Origin: Paenarthrobacter aurescens
GTDB taxonomy: Bacteria > Actinomycetota > Actinomycetes > Actinomycetales > Micrococcaceae
Length of the DNA stretch: 64,000 nt
Direction of reading: 5' to 3'
NCBI RefSeq assembly: GCF_025421775.1
Contig: NZ_JAOEFX010000003.1
Span: 434,001 to 498,000 of the forward strand
Below the pieces are notes generated by a model. It was not told the DNA's origin, did not search any database, and saw only the letters and a list, made by a program, of their open reading frames with translations. How positions within the stretch are numbered: the stretch's first letter is position 1; every line of letters begins with the position of its first letter. The position numbers and the translations under genes were made by a program. Positions 33,465 through 48,127 of the stretch are shown here, piece by piece.

Positions 33465-33959
33465 TTAGTTGGGTTCGCTGATGTCTGCCACGACGGCGCC
33501 GAGAGCGGCGGTGAGGGCATCGGCGTCCACGAAAGCGCTGCGGCCGTGAGCGCCCGCGCCCATCGAGATGCGGCGCCCGGTGATGGTGGCATCGGCGTAG
33601 ACGGGCCATGGCGTGGTGCTGCCCAATGGGGTGATGGTTCCGCGCTCATAGCCGGTAGCGGCCAGGGCCACGTCCGCGTGGGGCAACGAGAGCTTGTTGA
33701 CACCCACCAGAGCGCGCAGCTTGGGCCAGGATATCTGCCGGTCCCCGGGAATCAAAGCGAACAGGAAGCTGCCATCGCGGTGTTTGACCACCAGCGACTT
33801 CACGATGTCCCCCGGGCTGATGCCCAGGATCCCAGCGGCCTCTTCAAGGCTGCGGGCGGCAGGACGCTCGACGACGTCCACCTCCAGTCCGCGGGCAGCG
33901 GCGTCGGAGAGGAATCGTTGTGCGCCGTCCATGCCCGGCTCAACCACTGCGCCGGCCAT
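33465..33959 (-). CDS. YbaK/EbsC-type aminoacyl-tRNA deacylase-like protein
   Basis: This 164-residue protein has the YbaK/ProX fold. The catalytic lysine segment is GDIVKSLVVKHRDG, and the substrate-site motif is GYERGTITPLG. Family members hydrolyse Cys-tRNA-Pro or Ala-tRNA-Pro misacylation products, but specificity cannot be read from this sequence. The ATG at 33959 shares one base with the thiolase stop (TGATG), so the two are co-translated. It is on the minus strand inside the ribosomal/RNA polymerase cluster. Confidence 0.87.
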   Translation of the reverse strand: MAGAVVEPGMDGAQRFLSDAAARGLEVDVVERPAARSLEEAAGILGISPGDIVKSLVVKHRDGSFLFALIPGDRQISWPKLRALVGVNKLSLPHADVALAATGYERGTITPLGSTTPWPVYADATITGRRISMGAGAHGRSAFVDADALTAALGAVVADISEPN

Positions 33960-35158
33960 CAGTCGCGGTACAGGAGGAGGGCTTCACCCTGGCCACCGCC
34001 GCCACACAGGGAGACAGCCGCCTTGCCTGTTCCCCTGCGTTTGAGTTCGTGGGCGGCGTGCAGCGCGAGCCGCGCGCCGGATGCCCCGATGGGATGGCCC
34101 AAGGCAATCGCCCCGCCGTGGATGTTGCACTTCTCCAACGGATAGCGCAGGTCCTTGAGGGACTGTACCGCCACGGAACCGAACGCCTCATTGATCTCGA
34201 TAAAATCGAGGTCTTCGGCCGTCCAGCCGGCGCGCTTCAACGCTTGCGCGATGGCGTTCGACGGCTGTGAGTGCAGGGAGTTGTCCGGCCCGGCAACCTG
34301 GCCGGGTTTGCCCACCACGGCAAGGTAGTCCAGACCGTTGTCCTTGGCGAAGCGGCGACTGGTGAGCACCAGTGCGGAGGCGCCGTCGGACAGGGGAGAG
34401 GAGTTGCCGGCGGTAATGGTGCCGTCAGTTGCGAAAGCGGCCTTGAGCGGCGCCAGGGTTTCAACTGACGTGTTGGGGCGGACGCCTTCATCCGTGGTGA
34501 GGACCAGCGGGTCGCCCTTGCGCTGCTTGACGCTCACCGGAGCGATTTCGACGTCGAAGGTCCCGTTCGCAATGGCGGCAGCCGCACGCTGGTGTGAAGC
34601 GGCGGCCACCTCATCCTGGGCTTTGCGGTCGATGCCCAGCGTGACGTTCTTGGTTTCCGTGGACAAGCCCATGGACTGTCCGTCGAATGCGTCGGTCAGT
34701 CCATCGTGGGCGGCGACATCCAGGGCCTGGATGGTTCCGTAGGTCCAGCCCTGCCGGGATCCGGGAAGGAGGTGGGGAGCCCGGGTCATGGATTCCTGGC
34801 CGCCGGCAACAACTACGGTGGCGTCACCGCTGCGGATCATTCGCGCAGCATCAATGACGGCGGTCAGGCCGGACAGGCAAACTTTGTTGATGGTCACTGC
34901 CGGGATGTTCCAGCCGACGCCCGCGGCTATGGCACTCTGACGGGCCGGATTCTGGCCTGCGCCTGCCTGGAGGACCTGGCCCATGATGACGGCGTCCACC
35001 TGTTCGGCTTTCACGCCACTGGCTGCCAGTGCTGCGGTTATCGCGTGAGCGCCAAGGTCGACGGCGGTGAAGCCCGCCAATTGTCCGTTGAGCCGCCCCT
35101 GCGGGGTACGGGAAGCGGCAAGGATGACAACGTCATTGTCGTCAGCGGAGTTGGTCAT
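33959..35158 (-). CDS. acetyl-CoA C-acetyltransferase (thiolase)
   Basis: This 399-residue enzyme belongs to the biosynthetic thiolases that condense two acetyl-CoA or cleave acetoacetyl-CoA. The nucleophile C94 lies in TINKVCLSGLTAV. EINEAFGSVAVQSL, the histidine of GGAIALGHPIGASGARL and the second cysteine in SLCGGGGQGEA are all present. The ATG at 35158 is preceded by GAAGAGAGACC; the longer frame adds an unconserved stretch. It is transcribed away from rpoB, with ybaK-like coupled behind it. Confidence 0.93.
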   Translation of the reverse strand: MTNSADDNDVVILAASRTPQGRLNGQLAGFTAVDLGAHAITAALAASGVKAEQVDAVIMGQVLQAGAGQNPARQSAIAAGVGWNIPAVTINKVCLSGLTAVIDAARMIRSGDATVVVAGGQESMTRAPHLLPGSRQGWTYGTIQALDVAAHDGLTDAFDGQSMGLSTETKNVTLGIDRKAQDEVAAASHQRAAAAIANGTFDVEIAPVSVKQRKGDPLVLTTDEGVRPNTSVETLAPLKAAFATDGTITAGNSSPLSDGASALVLTSRRFAKDNGLDYLAVVGKPGQVAGPDNSLHSQPSNAIAQALKRAGWTAEDLDFIEINEAFGSVAVQSLKDLRYPLEKCNIHGGAIALGHPIGASGARLALHAAHELKRRGTGKAAVSLCGGGGQGEALLLYRD

Positions 35159-35597
35159 GGTCTCTCTTCCGATCCGGGAGTGGTGTAGCAAGGCTATCGC
35201 GGGGCGTGCGCCAGCCTACTCCTTCAACGGCTGTGCCCACTCCAGCATTCCATGGGGCGATTCCGCGCCGGAGGACTGCCAGTGTGCCCGCCATGGTGCC
35301 GGCTTAGGTGCCTGCAGCAACGGTGCTTGCAATCACGGACAATCTGGGGTAGACAGGAAGGCTGCTTTGCCGTATCGTAGATATTTGCGTCTTCCCTGTT
35401 AACCTTCAGCCTTCATATAGCGGTGGGCTTTACCTCTCAGCTGCGTCATTGACGTGCCGTTCCTACAACGTGCATGGTCATGGGCAGACTGGGTCCGGGT
35501 CATATAGCGGAACCGGAATAAGTATCCTGCGGAGCACTCTGCGGGATGCAAACGGGGGAGATCTGAAAACGCCTGAAGGTCTGTGGAAGGATCCCTC
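35159..35597. promoter_or_regulatory. intergenic region with candidate rpoB promoter
   Basis: This 439-base region separates the divergent thiolase and rpoB starts and holds no convincing gene. A candidate promoter reading toward rpoB is TTGCAA (35327-35332), 17 bases, TAGACA (35350-35355), giving a leader of about 235 bases. AT-rich DNA follows around 35373-35420. Confidence 0.4.
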
Positions 35598-38500
35598 TTG
35601 GTCGCCTCGAGCACCTCTAATAACGAAACCGCTAACACGGCAAGCACCGATGGTGCCACCCGCCGCCTCTCATTCGCAAAGATTCACGAACCCCTTGATG
35701 TTCCGAATCTTCTCGCCCTGCAGACGGACAGCTTTGACTGGCTCGTCGGAAACGAACGCTGGCAGGCGCGGGTAGCGAAGGCTGTCGAGGAGGGCGACCT
35801 CAGCGTCGCCACCACCTCCGGACTTGCCGACATCTTCGAAGAGATCTCCCCAATCGAGGACTTCCAGGGCACCATGTCCCTGAGCTTCTCCGAGCCGGAG
35901 TTCGCTGACCCGAAGTACACCATGGCCGAATGCAAAGACCGTGACGCCACTTACTCGGCACCGCTGTATGTCAAGGCCGAGTTCATGAACAACAACACGG
36001 GCGAAATCAAGCAGCAGACCGTGTTCATGGGCGACTTCCCCCTCATGACTGAAAAGGGAACGTTCGTCGTCAACGGCACCGAGCGTGTTGTTGTCTCCCA
36101 GTTGGTCCGTTCGCCGGGCGCCTACTTTGAGCGCACCGCTGACAAGACCAGTGACAAGGACATCTTCACTGCGAAGATCATCCCGTCCCGTGGTGCATGG
36201 TTCGAACTCGAAATCGACAAGCGCGACCAGGTCGGCGTTCGCCTCGACCGCAAGCGCAAGCAGTCGGTCACGGTTCTCCTGAAGGCCCTCGGCTGGACCG
36301 AAGGCCAGATCCTGGAAGAGTTCGGCCAGTACGACTCCATGCGTGCAACGCTGGAGAAGGACGCCACCGAGACCCGCGAAGACGCGCTTCTGGACATCTA
36401 CCGCAAGCTGCGTCCGGGCGAGCCGCCCACAGTCGAGGCTGCCCAGTCCCTGCTGGACAACCTGTACTTCAACGCCAAGCGTTACGACCTTGCCAAGGTT
36501 GGCCGTTACAAGATCAACCGCAAGCTCGGCATCGACCGCTCCCTTGGTGACAAGGAAGCTTCGGTCCTGCACGTTGAAGACATCGTTGCCATGATCAAGT
36601 TCCTCGTTGCGCTTCACGCCGGCGAGAAGACCCTCATGGGCAAGCGCGACGGCGAAGACCACGAGCTTCGCGTCGACGTCGATGACATCGACCACTTCGG
36701 CAACCGTCGCATCCGCGCCGTGGGCGAACTGATCGAAAACCAGGTCCGCACCGGTCTTTCCCGCATGGAACGCGTCGTCCGCGAACGCATGACCACGCAG
36801 GACGTCGAGGCCATCACGCCGCAGACACTGATCAACATCCGCCCTGTTGTGGCAGCCATCAAGGAGTTCTTCGGAACGTCCCAGCTGTCACAGTTCATGG
36901 ACCAGAACAACCCGTTGTCGGGTCTGACCCACAAGCGCCGCCTGTCGGCCCTTGGCCCGGGTGGTCTGTCCCGTGACCGCGCAGGCATGGAAGTTCGAGA
37001 CGTTCACCCGTCCCACTACGGACGTATGTGCCCCATCGAAACTCCTGAAGGCCCGAACATTGGTCTGATCGGTTCGCTGGCATCCTACGGCCGCATCAAC
37101 CCGTTCGGCTTCATCGAGACGCCGTACCGCCTGGTGTCCGAAGGTGTCGTTTCCGATGAGGTCCAGTATCTGACGGCAGACGACGAAGCAGAGGTCCTGA
37201 TCGCACAGGCCAACGCTCCGCTGGATGCTGACAAGAAGTTCGCCGAAGAGACTGTCCTCGTCCGTGCCCGTGGTGGTGGAGGCGAGCCCGTTCTGGTTCC
37301 CGCCGGCGAAGTTCAGTTCATGGACGTTTCCCCGCGCCAGATGGTTTCCGTGGCAACGGCTTTGATCCCGTTCCTTGAGCATGACGATGCAAACCGCGCA
37401 CTCATGGGTGCCAACATGCAGCGCCAGGCCGTGCCGCTGGTCCGTTCCGAGGCTCCTTTCGTGGGCACCGGCATGGAGCGCGCAGCAGCCGTCGACGCCG
37501 GTGACGTTGTCATCGCGAAGAAGGCAGGTGTGGTCACCGAGGTTTCCGCCGAGCTCGTTGTGATGATCAACGACGACGGTACTGAGACCAACTACCGCAT
37601 CAACAAGTTTGCCCGTTCCAACCAGGGCAACTGCTACAACCACCGTGTCCTGGTCAACGAAGGCCAGCGCCTGGAAGTCGGCGGCATCATCGCTGACGGT
37701 CCTGCAACGGACCAGGGTGAACTCGCCCTCGGTAAGAACCTGCTCGTGGCATTCATGTCATGGGAAGGCCACAACTTCGAGGACGCCATCATCCTGTCCC
37801 AGCGCATTGTTGCTGAGGATGTTCTTTCCTCCATCCACATCGAGGAGCACGAAATTGATGCCCGCGACACCAAGCTTGGTGCCGAGGAAATCACACGTGA
37901 CATCCCCAACGTGTCCGAGGAAGTCCTGGCAGGCCTGGACGAACGCGGCATCATCCACATCGGTGCCGAGGTTGAAGCCGGCGACATCCTGGTCGGAAAG
38001 GTCACCCCTAAGGGTGAAACCGAACTGACCCCGGAAGAGCGACTTCTCCGCGCTATCTTCGGTGAGAAGTCCCGCGAAGTCCGCGACACCTCCCTGAAGG
38101 TGCCCCACGGTGAGTCCGGTACGGTCATCGGCGTGCGCGTCTTCGACCGCGACAACGACGACGAACTGCCCCCGGGCGTGAACCAGCTGGTCCGCGTCTA
38201 CGTTGCAGCCAAGCGCAAGATCACCGACGGTGACAAGCTCGCCGGCCGTCACGGCAACAAGGGTGTTATCTCCAAGATCCTTCCGATCGAGGACATGCCC
38301 TTCCTTGCAGACGGTACCCCGGTGGACATCGTCCTGAACCCGCTTGGTGTTCCGGGTCGAATGAACGTTGGCCAGGTCCTGGAAACCCACCTCGGTTGGG
38401 TAGCCAAGACTGGTTGGAAGATCGAAGGCGAGCCGGAGTGGGTCAAGAACCTCCCGAACCTGCCCCGTGAAACCGGCCAGACCACCGTTGCCACCCCGGT

Positions 38501-39104
38501 GTTCGATGGCGCCCGCGAAGAAGAAATCACGGGCCTGCTTGACTCCACCAACGTGACCCGTGACGGCGACCGCCTGATCGATTCCTCCGGCAAGACCCGT
38601 CTGTTCGACGGCCGCTCCGGCGAGCCGTTCCCGGACCCGATCTCTGTCGGTTACATGTACATCCTGAAGCTCCACCACTTGGTGGACGACAAGATCCACG
38701 CGCGCTCCACCGGCCCGTACTCCATGATCACGCAGCAGCCGCTGGGTGGTAAGGCTCAGTTCGGTGGCCAGCGCTTCGGTGAAATGGAAGTGTGGGCGCT
38801 CGAAGCTTACGGTGCCGCCTACACGCTTCAGGAACTCCTCACGATCAAGTCGGATGACATCCATGGTCGTGTGAAGGTCTACGAAGCCATCGTCAAGGGC
38901 GAGAACATCCCTGAGCCTGGCGTTCCCGAGTCCTTCAAGGTCTTGATCAAGGAAATGCAGTCGTTGTGCCTGAACGTGGAAGTTCTTTCCACCGACGGAA
39001 CCACGATCGAAATGCGTGACTCTGATGACGCAGTCTTCACGGCTGCGGAAGAACTGGGCATCGATCTGTCTCGTGCAGAGCCCAGTTCCGTAGAAGAGGT
39101 TTAG
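35598..39104 (+). CDS. rpoB: DNA-directed RNA polymerase subunit beta
   Basis: This 1168-residue subunit of the core polymerase has the usual order of beta domains. The rifampicin-binding cluster lies at about residues 425-455 ([30 protein letters not shown]) and carries the wild-type Asp, His and Ser residues of rifampicin-sensitive actinobacteria. [31 protein letters not shown] and [24 protein letters not shown] are the catalytic and C-terminal blocks. The TTG at 35598 has GGAAGGA six bases upstream and fits the actinobacterial start. rpoC follows after 104 bases. Confidence 0.98.
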   Translation: MVASSTSNNETANTASTDGATRRLSFAKIHEPLDVPNLLALQTDSFDWLVGNERWQARVAKAVEEGDLSVATTSGLADIFEEISPIEDFQGTMSLSFSEPEFADPKYTMAECKDRDATYSAPLYVKAEFMNNNTGEIKQQTVFMGDFPLMTEKGTFVVNGTERVVVSQLVRSPGAYFERTADKTSDKDIFTAKIIPSRGAWFELEIDKRDQVGVRLDRKRKQSVTVLLKALGWTEGQILEEFGQYDSMRATLEKDATETREDALLDIYRKLRPGEPPTVEAAQSLLDNLYFNAKRYDLAKVGRYKINRKLGIDRSLGDKEASVLHVEDIVAMIKFLVALHAGEKTLMGKRDGEDHELRVDVDDIDHFGNRRIRAVGELIENQVRTGLSRMERVVRERMTTQDVEAITPQTLINIRPVVAAIKEFFGTSQLSQFMDQNNPLSGLTHKRRLSALGPGGLSRDRAGMEVRDVHPSHYGRMCPIETPEGPNIGLIGSLASYGRINPFGFIETPYRLVSEGVVSDEVQYLTADDEAEVLIAQANAPLDADKKFAEETVLVRARGGGGEPVLVPAGEVQFMDVSPRQMVSVATALIPFLEHDDANRALMGANMQRQAVPLVRSEAPFVGTGMERAAAVDAGDVVIAKKAGVVTEVSAELVVMINDDGTETNYRINKFARSNQGNCYNHRVLVNEGQRLEVGGIIADGPATDQGELALGKNLLVAFMSWEGHNFEDAIILSQRIVAEDVLSSIHIEEHEIDARDTKLGAEEITRDIPNVSEEVLAGLDERGIIHIGAEVEAGDILVGKVTPKGETELTPEERLLRAIFGEKSREVRDTSLKVPHGESGTVIGVRVFDRDNDDELPPGVNQLVRVYVAAKRKITDGDKLAGRHGNKGVISKILPIEDMPFLADGTPVDIVLNPLGVPGRMNVGQVLETHLGWVAKTGWKIEGEPEWVKNLPNLPRETGQTTVATPVFDGAREEEITGLLDSTNVTRDGDRLIDSSGKTRLFDGRSGEPFPDPISVGYMYILKLHHLVDDKIHARSTGPYSMITQQPLGGKAQFGGQRFGEMEVWALEAYGAAYTLQELLTIKSDDIHGRVKVYEAIVKGENIPEPGVPESFKVLIKEMQSLCLNVEVLSTDGTTIEMRDSDDAVFTAAEELGIDLSRAEPSSVEEV

Positions 39105-39208
39105 CAGCGGTTCCGGCGGACGGTGTTAAGGCACCGTCCGCCGGAGCAGCTCCCTCTTCCCGTAACCAAGACTTCAGAATTTAGAGAACAAGAGAGAACA
39201 GGGACCAT

Positions 39209-43108
<3,900 letters not shown>

Positions 43109-43131
43109 AAAACGGTTGTCAGCGCTTTGAC

Positions 43132-43167
43132 GGTCAGGCCCCGCACTCTTGAGTGCGGGGCCTGACC
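43132..43167 (+). terminator. terminator after rpoC
   Basis: Perfect 17-base GC-rich arms (43132-43148, 43151-43167) lie 24 bases past the rpoC stop. The loop is minimal, so the top pairs must open. There is no clear T tract. Confidence 0.8.
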
Positions 43168-43252
43168 CGTTAACGCACTTTTGCGGGGCGACCCGGGGGA
43201 GTGGAGGCCGACGCCGGCACCCGGCTGCCGCCGTCGCCCTCCATACACCCGA

Positions 43253-43520
43253 TTAAGGCGCGAGATCAAGCCGTGCTAGACTTTTGGTAATTGTTCTGTG
43301 TGGCAGTGGATGAAGGCCGCCGCAGCATCATTTTGGTTTTGTTCTCATGGTGCTGGGTGGAGCCTGTTTCCGGGTTGCGGGCAACATGCGCAACGAATGC
43401 CGCACTTTTGCACGCCTACCGGAGTTTCGGCCGGCTGCACGAGCAACGCCAAAGTTCCCACGTTTACACCGGCTGGCGCCTGTGTGTGGGGGCAGAGATC
43501 AAACAACGGAGAACACGAAA
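43253..43520 (+). promoter_or_regulatory. candidate promoter and long leader of the str operon
   Basis: TTAAGG (43253-43258) and TAGACT (43277-43282) are spaced 18 bases, giving a start near 43290 and an rpsL leader of about 230 bases. The box is preceded by CGTGC, as in the rplN promoter (59792-59796). The leader contains open frames but none with a ribosome-binding site or conserved look. Confidence 0.5.
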
Positions 43521-43895
43521 GTGCCTACGATTAACCAGCTGGTCCGCAAGGGCCGCACGCCGAAGGTCTCCAAGACCAAGGCTCCCGCGCTGAAGGGCAG
43601 CCCGATGCGCCGCGGTGTTTGCACCCGCGTCTACACCACCACCCCCAAGAAGCCGAACTCGGCTCTCCGTAAGGTGGCACGTGTGCGTCTCAACGGTGGC
43701 GTAGAAGTTACCGCCTACATCCCGGGTGTTGGCCACAACCTCCAGGAGCACTCCATCGTGCTCGTCCGTGGTGGTCGTGTGAAGGACCTTCCGGGTGTCC
43801 GCTACAAGATCGTCCGCGGCGCACTCGACACCCAGGGTGTCAAGAACCGCAAGCAGGCCCGCAGCCGTTACGGCGCAAAGATGGAGAAGAAGTAA
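43521..43895 (+). CDS. rpsL: 30S ribosomal protein S12
   Basis: This 124-residue protein sits at the decoding centre. [30 protein letters not shown] and [16 protein letters not shown] are diagnostic. Lys43 and Lys88, the usual sites of streptomycin-resistance changes, are wild type. The GTG at 43521 has GGAGAA upstream; a longer frame from 43347 covers leader sequence. rpsG follows one base after the stop. Confidence 0.98.
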   Translation: MPTINQLVRKGRTPKVSKTKAPALKGSPMRRGVCTRVYTTTPKKPNSALRKVARVRLNGGVEVTAYIPGVGHNLQEHSIVLVRGGRVKDLPGVRYKIVRGALDTQGVKNRKQARSRYGAKMEKK

Positions 43896-43896
43896 T

Positions 43897-44367
43897 ATGC
43901 CTCGCAAGGGTCCGGCCCCGAAGCGGCCGCTAGTTTCCGATCCCGTTTACGGCTCCCCGTTGGTCACGCAGCTGATCAACAAGGTTCTTGTTGACGGCAA
44001 GAAGTCCACCGCAGAGCGCATCGTTTACGGTGCACTCGAAGGTGCACGTGCCAAGTCCGGCGGCGACCCCGTTGCCGCTCTCAAGAAGGCCATGGACAAC
44101 GTCAAGCCTTCCCTCGAGGTGCGTTCACGCCGTGTTGGTGGCGCCACCTACCAGGTTCCGGTTGAGGTCAAGCCGGGTCGCTCCACCGCCCTCGCTTTGC
44201 GTTGGCTCGTGGGCTACTCCAAGGCCCGCCGCGAGAAGACCATGACCGAGCGCCTCCAGAACGAAATCCTGGATGCCTCCAATGGTCTTGGTGCCGCTGT
44301 GAAGCGTCGCGAAGACACCCACAAGATGGCCGAGTCGAACAAGGCCTTCGCACACTACCGCTGGTAA
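43897..44367 (+). CDS. rpsG: 30S ribosomal protein S7
   Basis: This 156-residue protein nucleates 30S head assembly and contacts E-site t[43 protein letters not shown] and the C-terminal NKAFAHYRW are typical. The ATG at 43897 sits two bases after the rpsL stop region. In E. coli S7 represses the str operon, and the same is possible here. fusA follows after 69 bases. Confidence 0.98.
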   Translation: MPRKGPAPKRPLVSDPVYGSPLVTQLINKVLVDGKKSTAERIVYGALEGARAKSGGDPVAALKKAMDNVKPSLEVRSRRVGGATYQVPVEVKPGRSTALALRWLVGYSKARREKTMTERLQNEILDASNGLGAAVKRREDTHKMAESNKAFAHYRW

Positions 44368-44436
44368 AAACTTTCCGGACGCCGCCGGCTCACTGAGCCG
44401 GCGGCGAACGTGTAGTCCATCCGAAAGGGAGACCCC

Positions 44437-46551
44437 GTGGCACAGGACGTGCTTACCGACCTTAATAAGGTCCGCAACATCGGCATCATGGCCCACATCG
44501 ATGCCGGCAAGACCACCACTACCGAGCGCATCCTGTTCTACACGGGTGTGAACCACAAGATCGGCGAGACGCACGACGGCGCTTCGACGACTGACTGGAT
44601 GGAACAGGAAAAGGAACGCGGCATCACCATCACGTCTGCCGCCGTGACTTGCTTCTGGGACAAGAACCAGATCAACATCATCGACACCCCGGGCCACGTT
44701 GACTTCACGGTTGAGGTTGAGCGCTCCCTGCGCGTCCTCGACGGTGCAGTTGCAGTGTTCGACGGCAAGGAAGGCGTGGAGCCGCAGTCCGAGACTGTTT
44801 GGCGCCAGGCTGACAAGTACAACGTTCCGCGTATCTGCTTCGTCAACAAGATGGACAAGCTGGGCGCTGACTTCTACTTCACCGTAGACACCATCATCTC
44901 CCGCCTTGGTGCCAAGCCGCTGGTCATGCAGCTGCCCATCGGCGCTGAGAACGACTTCATTGGTGTTGTTGACCTCCTCGAAATGCGCGCCCTGGTTTGG
45001 CCTGGCGACGCAAAGGGTGACGTCACCATGGGCGCTTCCTACGTAGTGCAGGAAATCCCGGCGGACCTCCAGGCCAAGGCTGAAGAGTACCGTGCACAGC
45101 TCGTAGAGACTGTGGCCGAGGCTTCCGAAGAGCTCATGGAGAAGTACCTCGAAGGTGAAGAACTCACCCTTGAGGAACTGAAGGCCGGCATCCGCAAGAT
45201 GACCATCAACTCCGAGCTCTACCCGGTGTTCTGTGGTTCTGCCTTCAAGAACCGCGGTGTCCAGCCGATGCTTGACGCTGTTGTTGACTTCCTGCCGAAC
45301 CCGCTCGACGTCCCGCCGATGATCGGTCACGATCCCCGCGACGAAGAGAAGGAACTCACCCGCAAGCCCTCTGCTGACGAGCCGTTCTCGGCCCTCGCCT
45401 TCAAGATTGCTGCGCACCCGTTCTTCGGTCAGCTGACCTTCGTCCGCGTGTACTCCGGTCACGTTGAGGCCGGCGCCCAGGTGGTTAACTCCACCAAGGG
45501 CAAGAAGGAACGTATCGGCAAGCTGTTCCAGATGCACGCCAACAAGGAAATGCCCGTTGAGGGCGCTACCGCCGGCCACATCTACGCAGCCATCGGTCTG
45601 AAGGACACCACCACGGGTGACACCCTGTGTGATGCCAACAACCAGATCGTCCTCGAGTCCATGAGCTTCCCGGAGCCCGTGATCTCGGTTGCCATCGAGC
45701 CGAACACCAAGGGTGACCAGGAGAAGCTCTCCACGGCCATCCAGAAGCTCTCCGCTGAGGACCCGACCTTCCAGGTCTCCCTCAACGAAGACACGGGCCA
45801 GACCATCATCGCCGGCATGGGCGAGCTCCACCTGGACATCCTGGTGGACCGCATGCGCCGCGAATTCAAGGTCGAGGCAAACGTCGGCAAGCCGCAGGTT
45901 GCTTACCGCGAAACCATCAAGCGGGCAGTCGAGCGTCATGACTACACGCACAAGAAGCAGACCGGTGGTTCGGGTCAGTTCGCAAAGATCCAGATCGCGA
46001 TCGAGCCCATGGACACCGCCTCCGGCGAGCTGTACGCATTCGAGAACAAGGTCACTGGTGGCCGCGTTCCGCGTGAATACATTCCGTCCGTTGACGCTGG
46101 TATCCAGGATGCACTGAACGACGGCGTCCTGGCCGGTTACCCGGTTGTCGGCATCAAGGCCACGCTCATTGATGGCGCGTCCCACGATGTTGACTCCTCG
46201 GAAATGGCGTTCAAGATCGCCGGCCGTATGGCTTTCAAGGAAGCTGCACGCAAGGCGAACCCTGTTCTGCTCGAACCGCTGATGGATGTTGAGGTCCGCA
46301 CACCTGAGGAATACATGGGTGATGTTATTGGTGACCTGAACGCCCGCCGTGGCCAGATGCAGTCCATGGAGGACGCAGCAGGTGTGAAGGTTATCCGTGC
46401 ACACGTTCCGCTGTCCGGCATGTTCGGCTACATCGGTGACCTCCGGTCCAAGACCCAGGGTCGCGCTGTGTACTCCATGACGTTCAACAGCTACGCGGAG
46501 GTCCCGAAGGCAGTTGCCGACGAGATCATCCAGAAAACCCGCGGCGAGTAA
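44437..46551 (+). CDS. fusA: elongation factor G
   Basis: This 704-residue GTPase drives translocation and, with RRF, ribosome recycling. The G1 motif [15 protein letters not shown]3 DTPGHVDF and G4 NKMDKLGAD are present, followed by domains II-V ending in [16 protein letters not shown]. The GTG at 44437 has AAAGGGAG upstream. Only one fusA is seen in the window. The 231-bp gap after it holds the tuf promoter. Confidence 0.98.
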   Translation: MAQDVLTDLNKVRNIGIMAHIDAGKTTTTERILFYTGVNHKIGETHDGASTTDWMEQEKERGITITSAAVTCFWDKNQINIIDTPGHVDFTVEVERSLRVLDGAVAVFDGKEGVEPQSETVWRQADKYNVPRICFVNKMDKLGADFYFTVDTIISRLGAKPLVMQLPIGAENDFIGVVDLLEMRALVWPGDAKGDVTMGASYVVQEIPADLQAKAEEYRAQLVETVAEASEELMEKYLEGEELTLEELKAGIRKMTINSELYPVFCGSAFKNRGVQPMLDAVVDFLPNPLDVPPMIGHDPRDEEKELTRKPSADEPFSALAFKIAAHPFFGQLTFVRVYSGHVEAGAQVVNSTKGKKERIGKLFQMHANKEMPVEGATAGHIYAAIGLKDTTTGDTLCDANNQIVLESMSFPEPVISVAIEPNTKGDQEKLSTAIQKLSAEDPTFQVSLNEDTGQTIIAGMGELHLDILVDRMRREFKVEANVGKPQVAYRETIKRAVERHDYTHKKQTGGSGQFAKIQIAIEPMDTASGELYAFENKVTGGRVPREYIPSVDAGIQDALNDGVLAGYPVVGIKATLIDGASHDVDSSEMAFKIAGRMAFKEAARKANPVLLEPLMDVEVRTPEEYMGDVIGDLNARRGQMQSMEDAAGVKVIRAHVPLSGMFGYIGDLRSKTQGRAVYSMTFNSYAEVPKAVADEIIQKTRGE

Positions 46552-46684
46552 TCTCCCGGTAACGGATGCAATTCCGGTATCGGGAAGGCATCTAAGCGCT
46601 TGAGGCGGGGCTGCGGCGACAGCCGCGGCCCGGCCCCAGCGCAAACAGGCTCGAGGAACTACCATTGGTTCCTGAATCTGCAAT

Positions 46685-46713
46685 TTCACCAAAACCAAGC
46701 CCCCAAGTAGACT
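46685..46713 (+). promoter_or_regulatory. candidate tuf promoter
   Basis: TTCACC (46685-46690), 17 bases, TAGACT (46708-46713) give a transcript start about 60 bases before the tuf GTG. A separate tuf promoter inside the str operon is known in other actinobacteria. Confidence 0.5.
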
Positions 46714-46782
46714 TGCTAAAGTTTCTGCCGCGAAAAGCGCGGCCGAGGAGCACTTCACTTGAAATCGTTCTAGGAGGAACCT

Positions 46783-47973
46783 GTGGCAAAGGCAAAGTTC
46801 GAGCGGACTAAGCCGCACGTCAACATCGGCACCATTGGTCACGTTGACCACGGTAAGACGACGCTGACTGCCGCCATTTCCAAGGTGCTGTACGACCAGT
46901 ACCCGGATCTCAACGAGCAGCGCGACTTCGCGTCGATCGACTCTGCTCCGGAAGAGCGCCAGCGCGGTATTACCATCAACATCTCCCACGTGGAGTACCA
47001 GACCGAGAAGCGCCACTACGCACACGTAGACGCCCCGGGTCACGCTGACTACATCAAGAACATGATCACCGGTGCTGCCCAGATGGACGGCGCAATCCTC
47101 GTGGTTGCTGCAACCGATGGTCCGATGGCTCAGACCCGTGAGCACGTTCTGCTCGCCCGCCAGGTTGGTGTTCCCTACCTGCTGGTCGCACTGAACAAGT
47201 CCGACATGGTTGATGACGAAGAACTCCTCGACCTCGTCGAAATGGAAGTTCGTGAGCTCCTGAGCTCGCAGGGCTTCGATGGCGATGAGGCTCCGGTTGT
47301 TCGCGTTTCCGGCCTCAAGGCTCTGGAAGGCGACCCGGTTTGGGTCAAGTCCGTCCAGGACCTGATGGCAGCTGTCGACGAGTCCGTTCCGGACCCCGTA
47401 CGTGACCGCGACAAGCCGTTCCTGATGCCGATCGAAGACGTCTTCACGATCACCGGTCGTGGCACCGTTGTTACGGGCCGCGCCGAGCGTGGAACCCTCG
47501 CCATCAACTCCGAGGTTGAGATCGTTGGCATCCGCCCGATCCAGAAGACCACGGTTACCGGTATCGAGATGTTCCACAAGCAGCTCGACGAAGCATGGGC
47601 CGGCGAGAACTGTGGCCTCCTGCTCCGCGGTCTGAAGCGCGACGATGTCGAGCGTGGCCAGGTTGTCGTCAAGCCGGGTTCCATCACCCCGCACACCGAC
47701 TTCGAGGCCAACGTCTACATCCTTTCCAAGGATGAAGGCGGACGTCACAACCCGTTCTACTCCAACTACCGCCCGCAGTTCTACTTCCGTACGACGGACG
47801 TAACCGGCGTTATCACCCTGCCGGAAGGCACGGAAATGGTTATGCCTGGCGACAACACTGAGATGACCGTTGCGCTCATCCAGCCGATCGCTATGGAAGA
47901 GGGCCTCGGCTTCGCTATCCGCGAAGGCGGCCGCACCGTTGGTTCGGGACGTGTCACCAGCATCATCAAGTAG
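46783..47973 (+). CDS. tuf: elongation factor Tu
   Basis: This 396-residue GTPase delivers aminoacyl-tRNA to the ribosome. [15 protein letters not shown] (G1), [12 protein letters not shown] (G3) and NKSDMVDD (G4) are present, and the protein ends [17 protein letters not shown] lies just before the GTG at 46783. It has its own promoter and a strong terminator 50 bases after the stop, so it can be transcribed alone at high level. Confidence 0.98.
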   Translation: MAKAKFERTKPHVNIGTIGHVDHGKTTLTAAISKVLYDQYPDLNEQRDFASIDSAPEERQRGITINISHVEYQTEKRHYAHVDAPGHADYIKNMITGAAQMDGAILVVAATDGPMAQTREHVLLARQVGVPYLLVALNKSDMVDDEELLDLVEMEVRELLSSQGFDGDEAPVVRVSGLKALEGDPVWVKSVQDLMAAVDESVPDPVRDRDKPFLMPIEDVFTITGRGTVVTGRAERGTLAINSEVEIVGIRPIQKTTVTGIEMFHKQLDEAWAGENCGLLLRGLKRDDVERGQVVVKPGSITPHTDFEANVYILSKDEGGRHNPFYSNYRPQFYFRTTDVTGVITLPEGTEMVMPGDNTEMTVALIQPIAMEEGLGFAIREGGRTVGSGRVTSIIK

Positions 47974-48022
47974 TCTCTACTTGTAGATCGGTGATACTCC
48001 GGCCCAGCCGGTAGTTAGCTAG

Positions 48023-48058
48023 AAAGAACCCCACCGCTACGGCGGTGGGGTTCTTTTT
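48023..48058 (+). terminator. Rho-independent terminator after tuf
   Basis: A near-perfect 15-bp stem (48023-48037, 48042-48056) around loop TACG merges into TTTTT. It is a textbook intrinsic terminator ending the str operon. Confidence 0.93.
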
Positions 48059-48127
48059 GCTACGATTAGTCAATCGAATGGATAAAGGCTCGTGCAGTTG
48101 TTGCGCCGGCCCAACCTAGGAGCTTCC

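Noticed and set aside
35399..35659. Minus-strand 86-codon frame upstream of rpoB
   Set aside because: It overlaps the rpoB start and the presumed promoter/leader, and has no ribosome-binding site or recognisable product.
43291..43593. Frames in the rpsL leader, including one running into rpsL out of frame
   Set aside because: They have no ribosome-binding site and the composition of random sequence. The conserved rpsL frame starts at 43521.
44125..47748. 1207-codon open frame antisense to rpsG, fusA and tuf
   Set aside because: Same cause: it spans three strongly conserved genes and their spacers on the opposite strand, and its translation is low-complexity without any family features.
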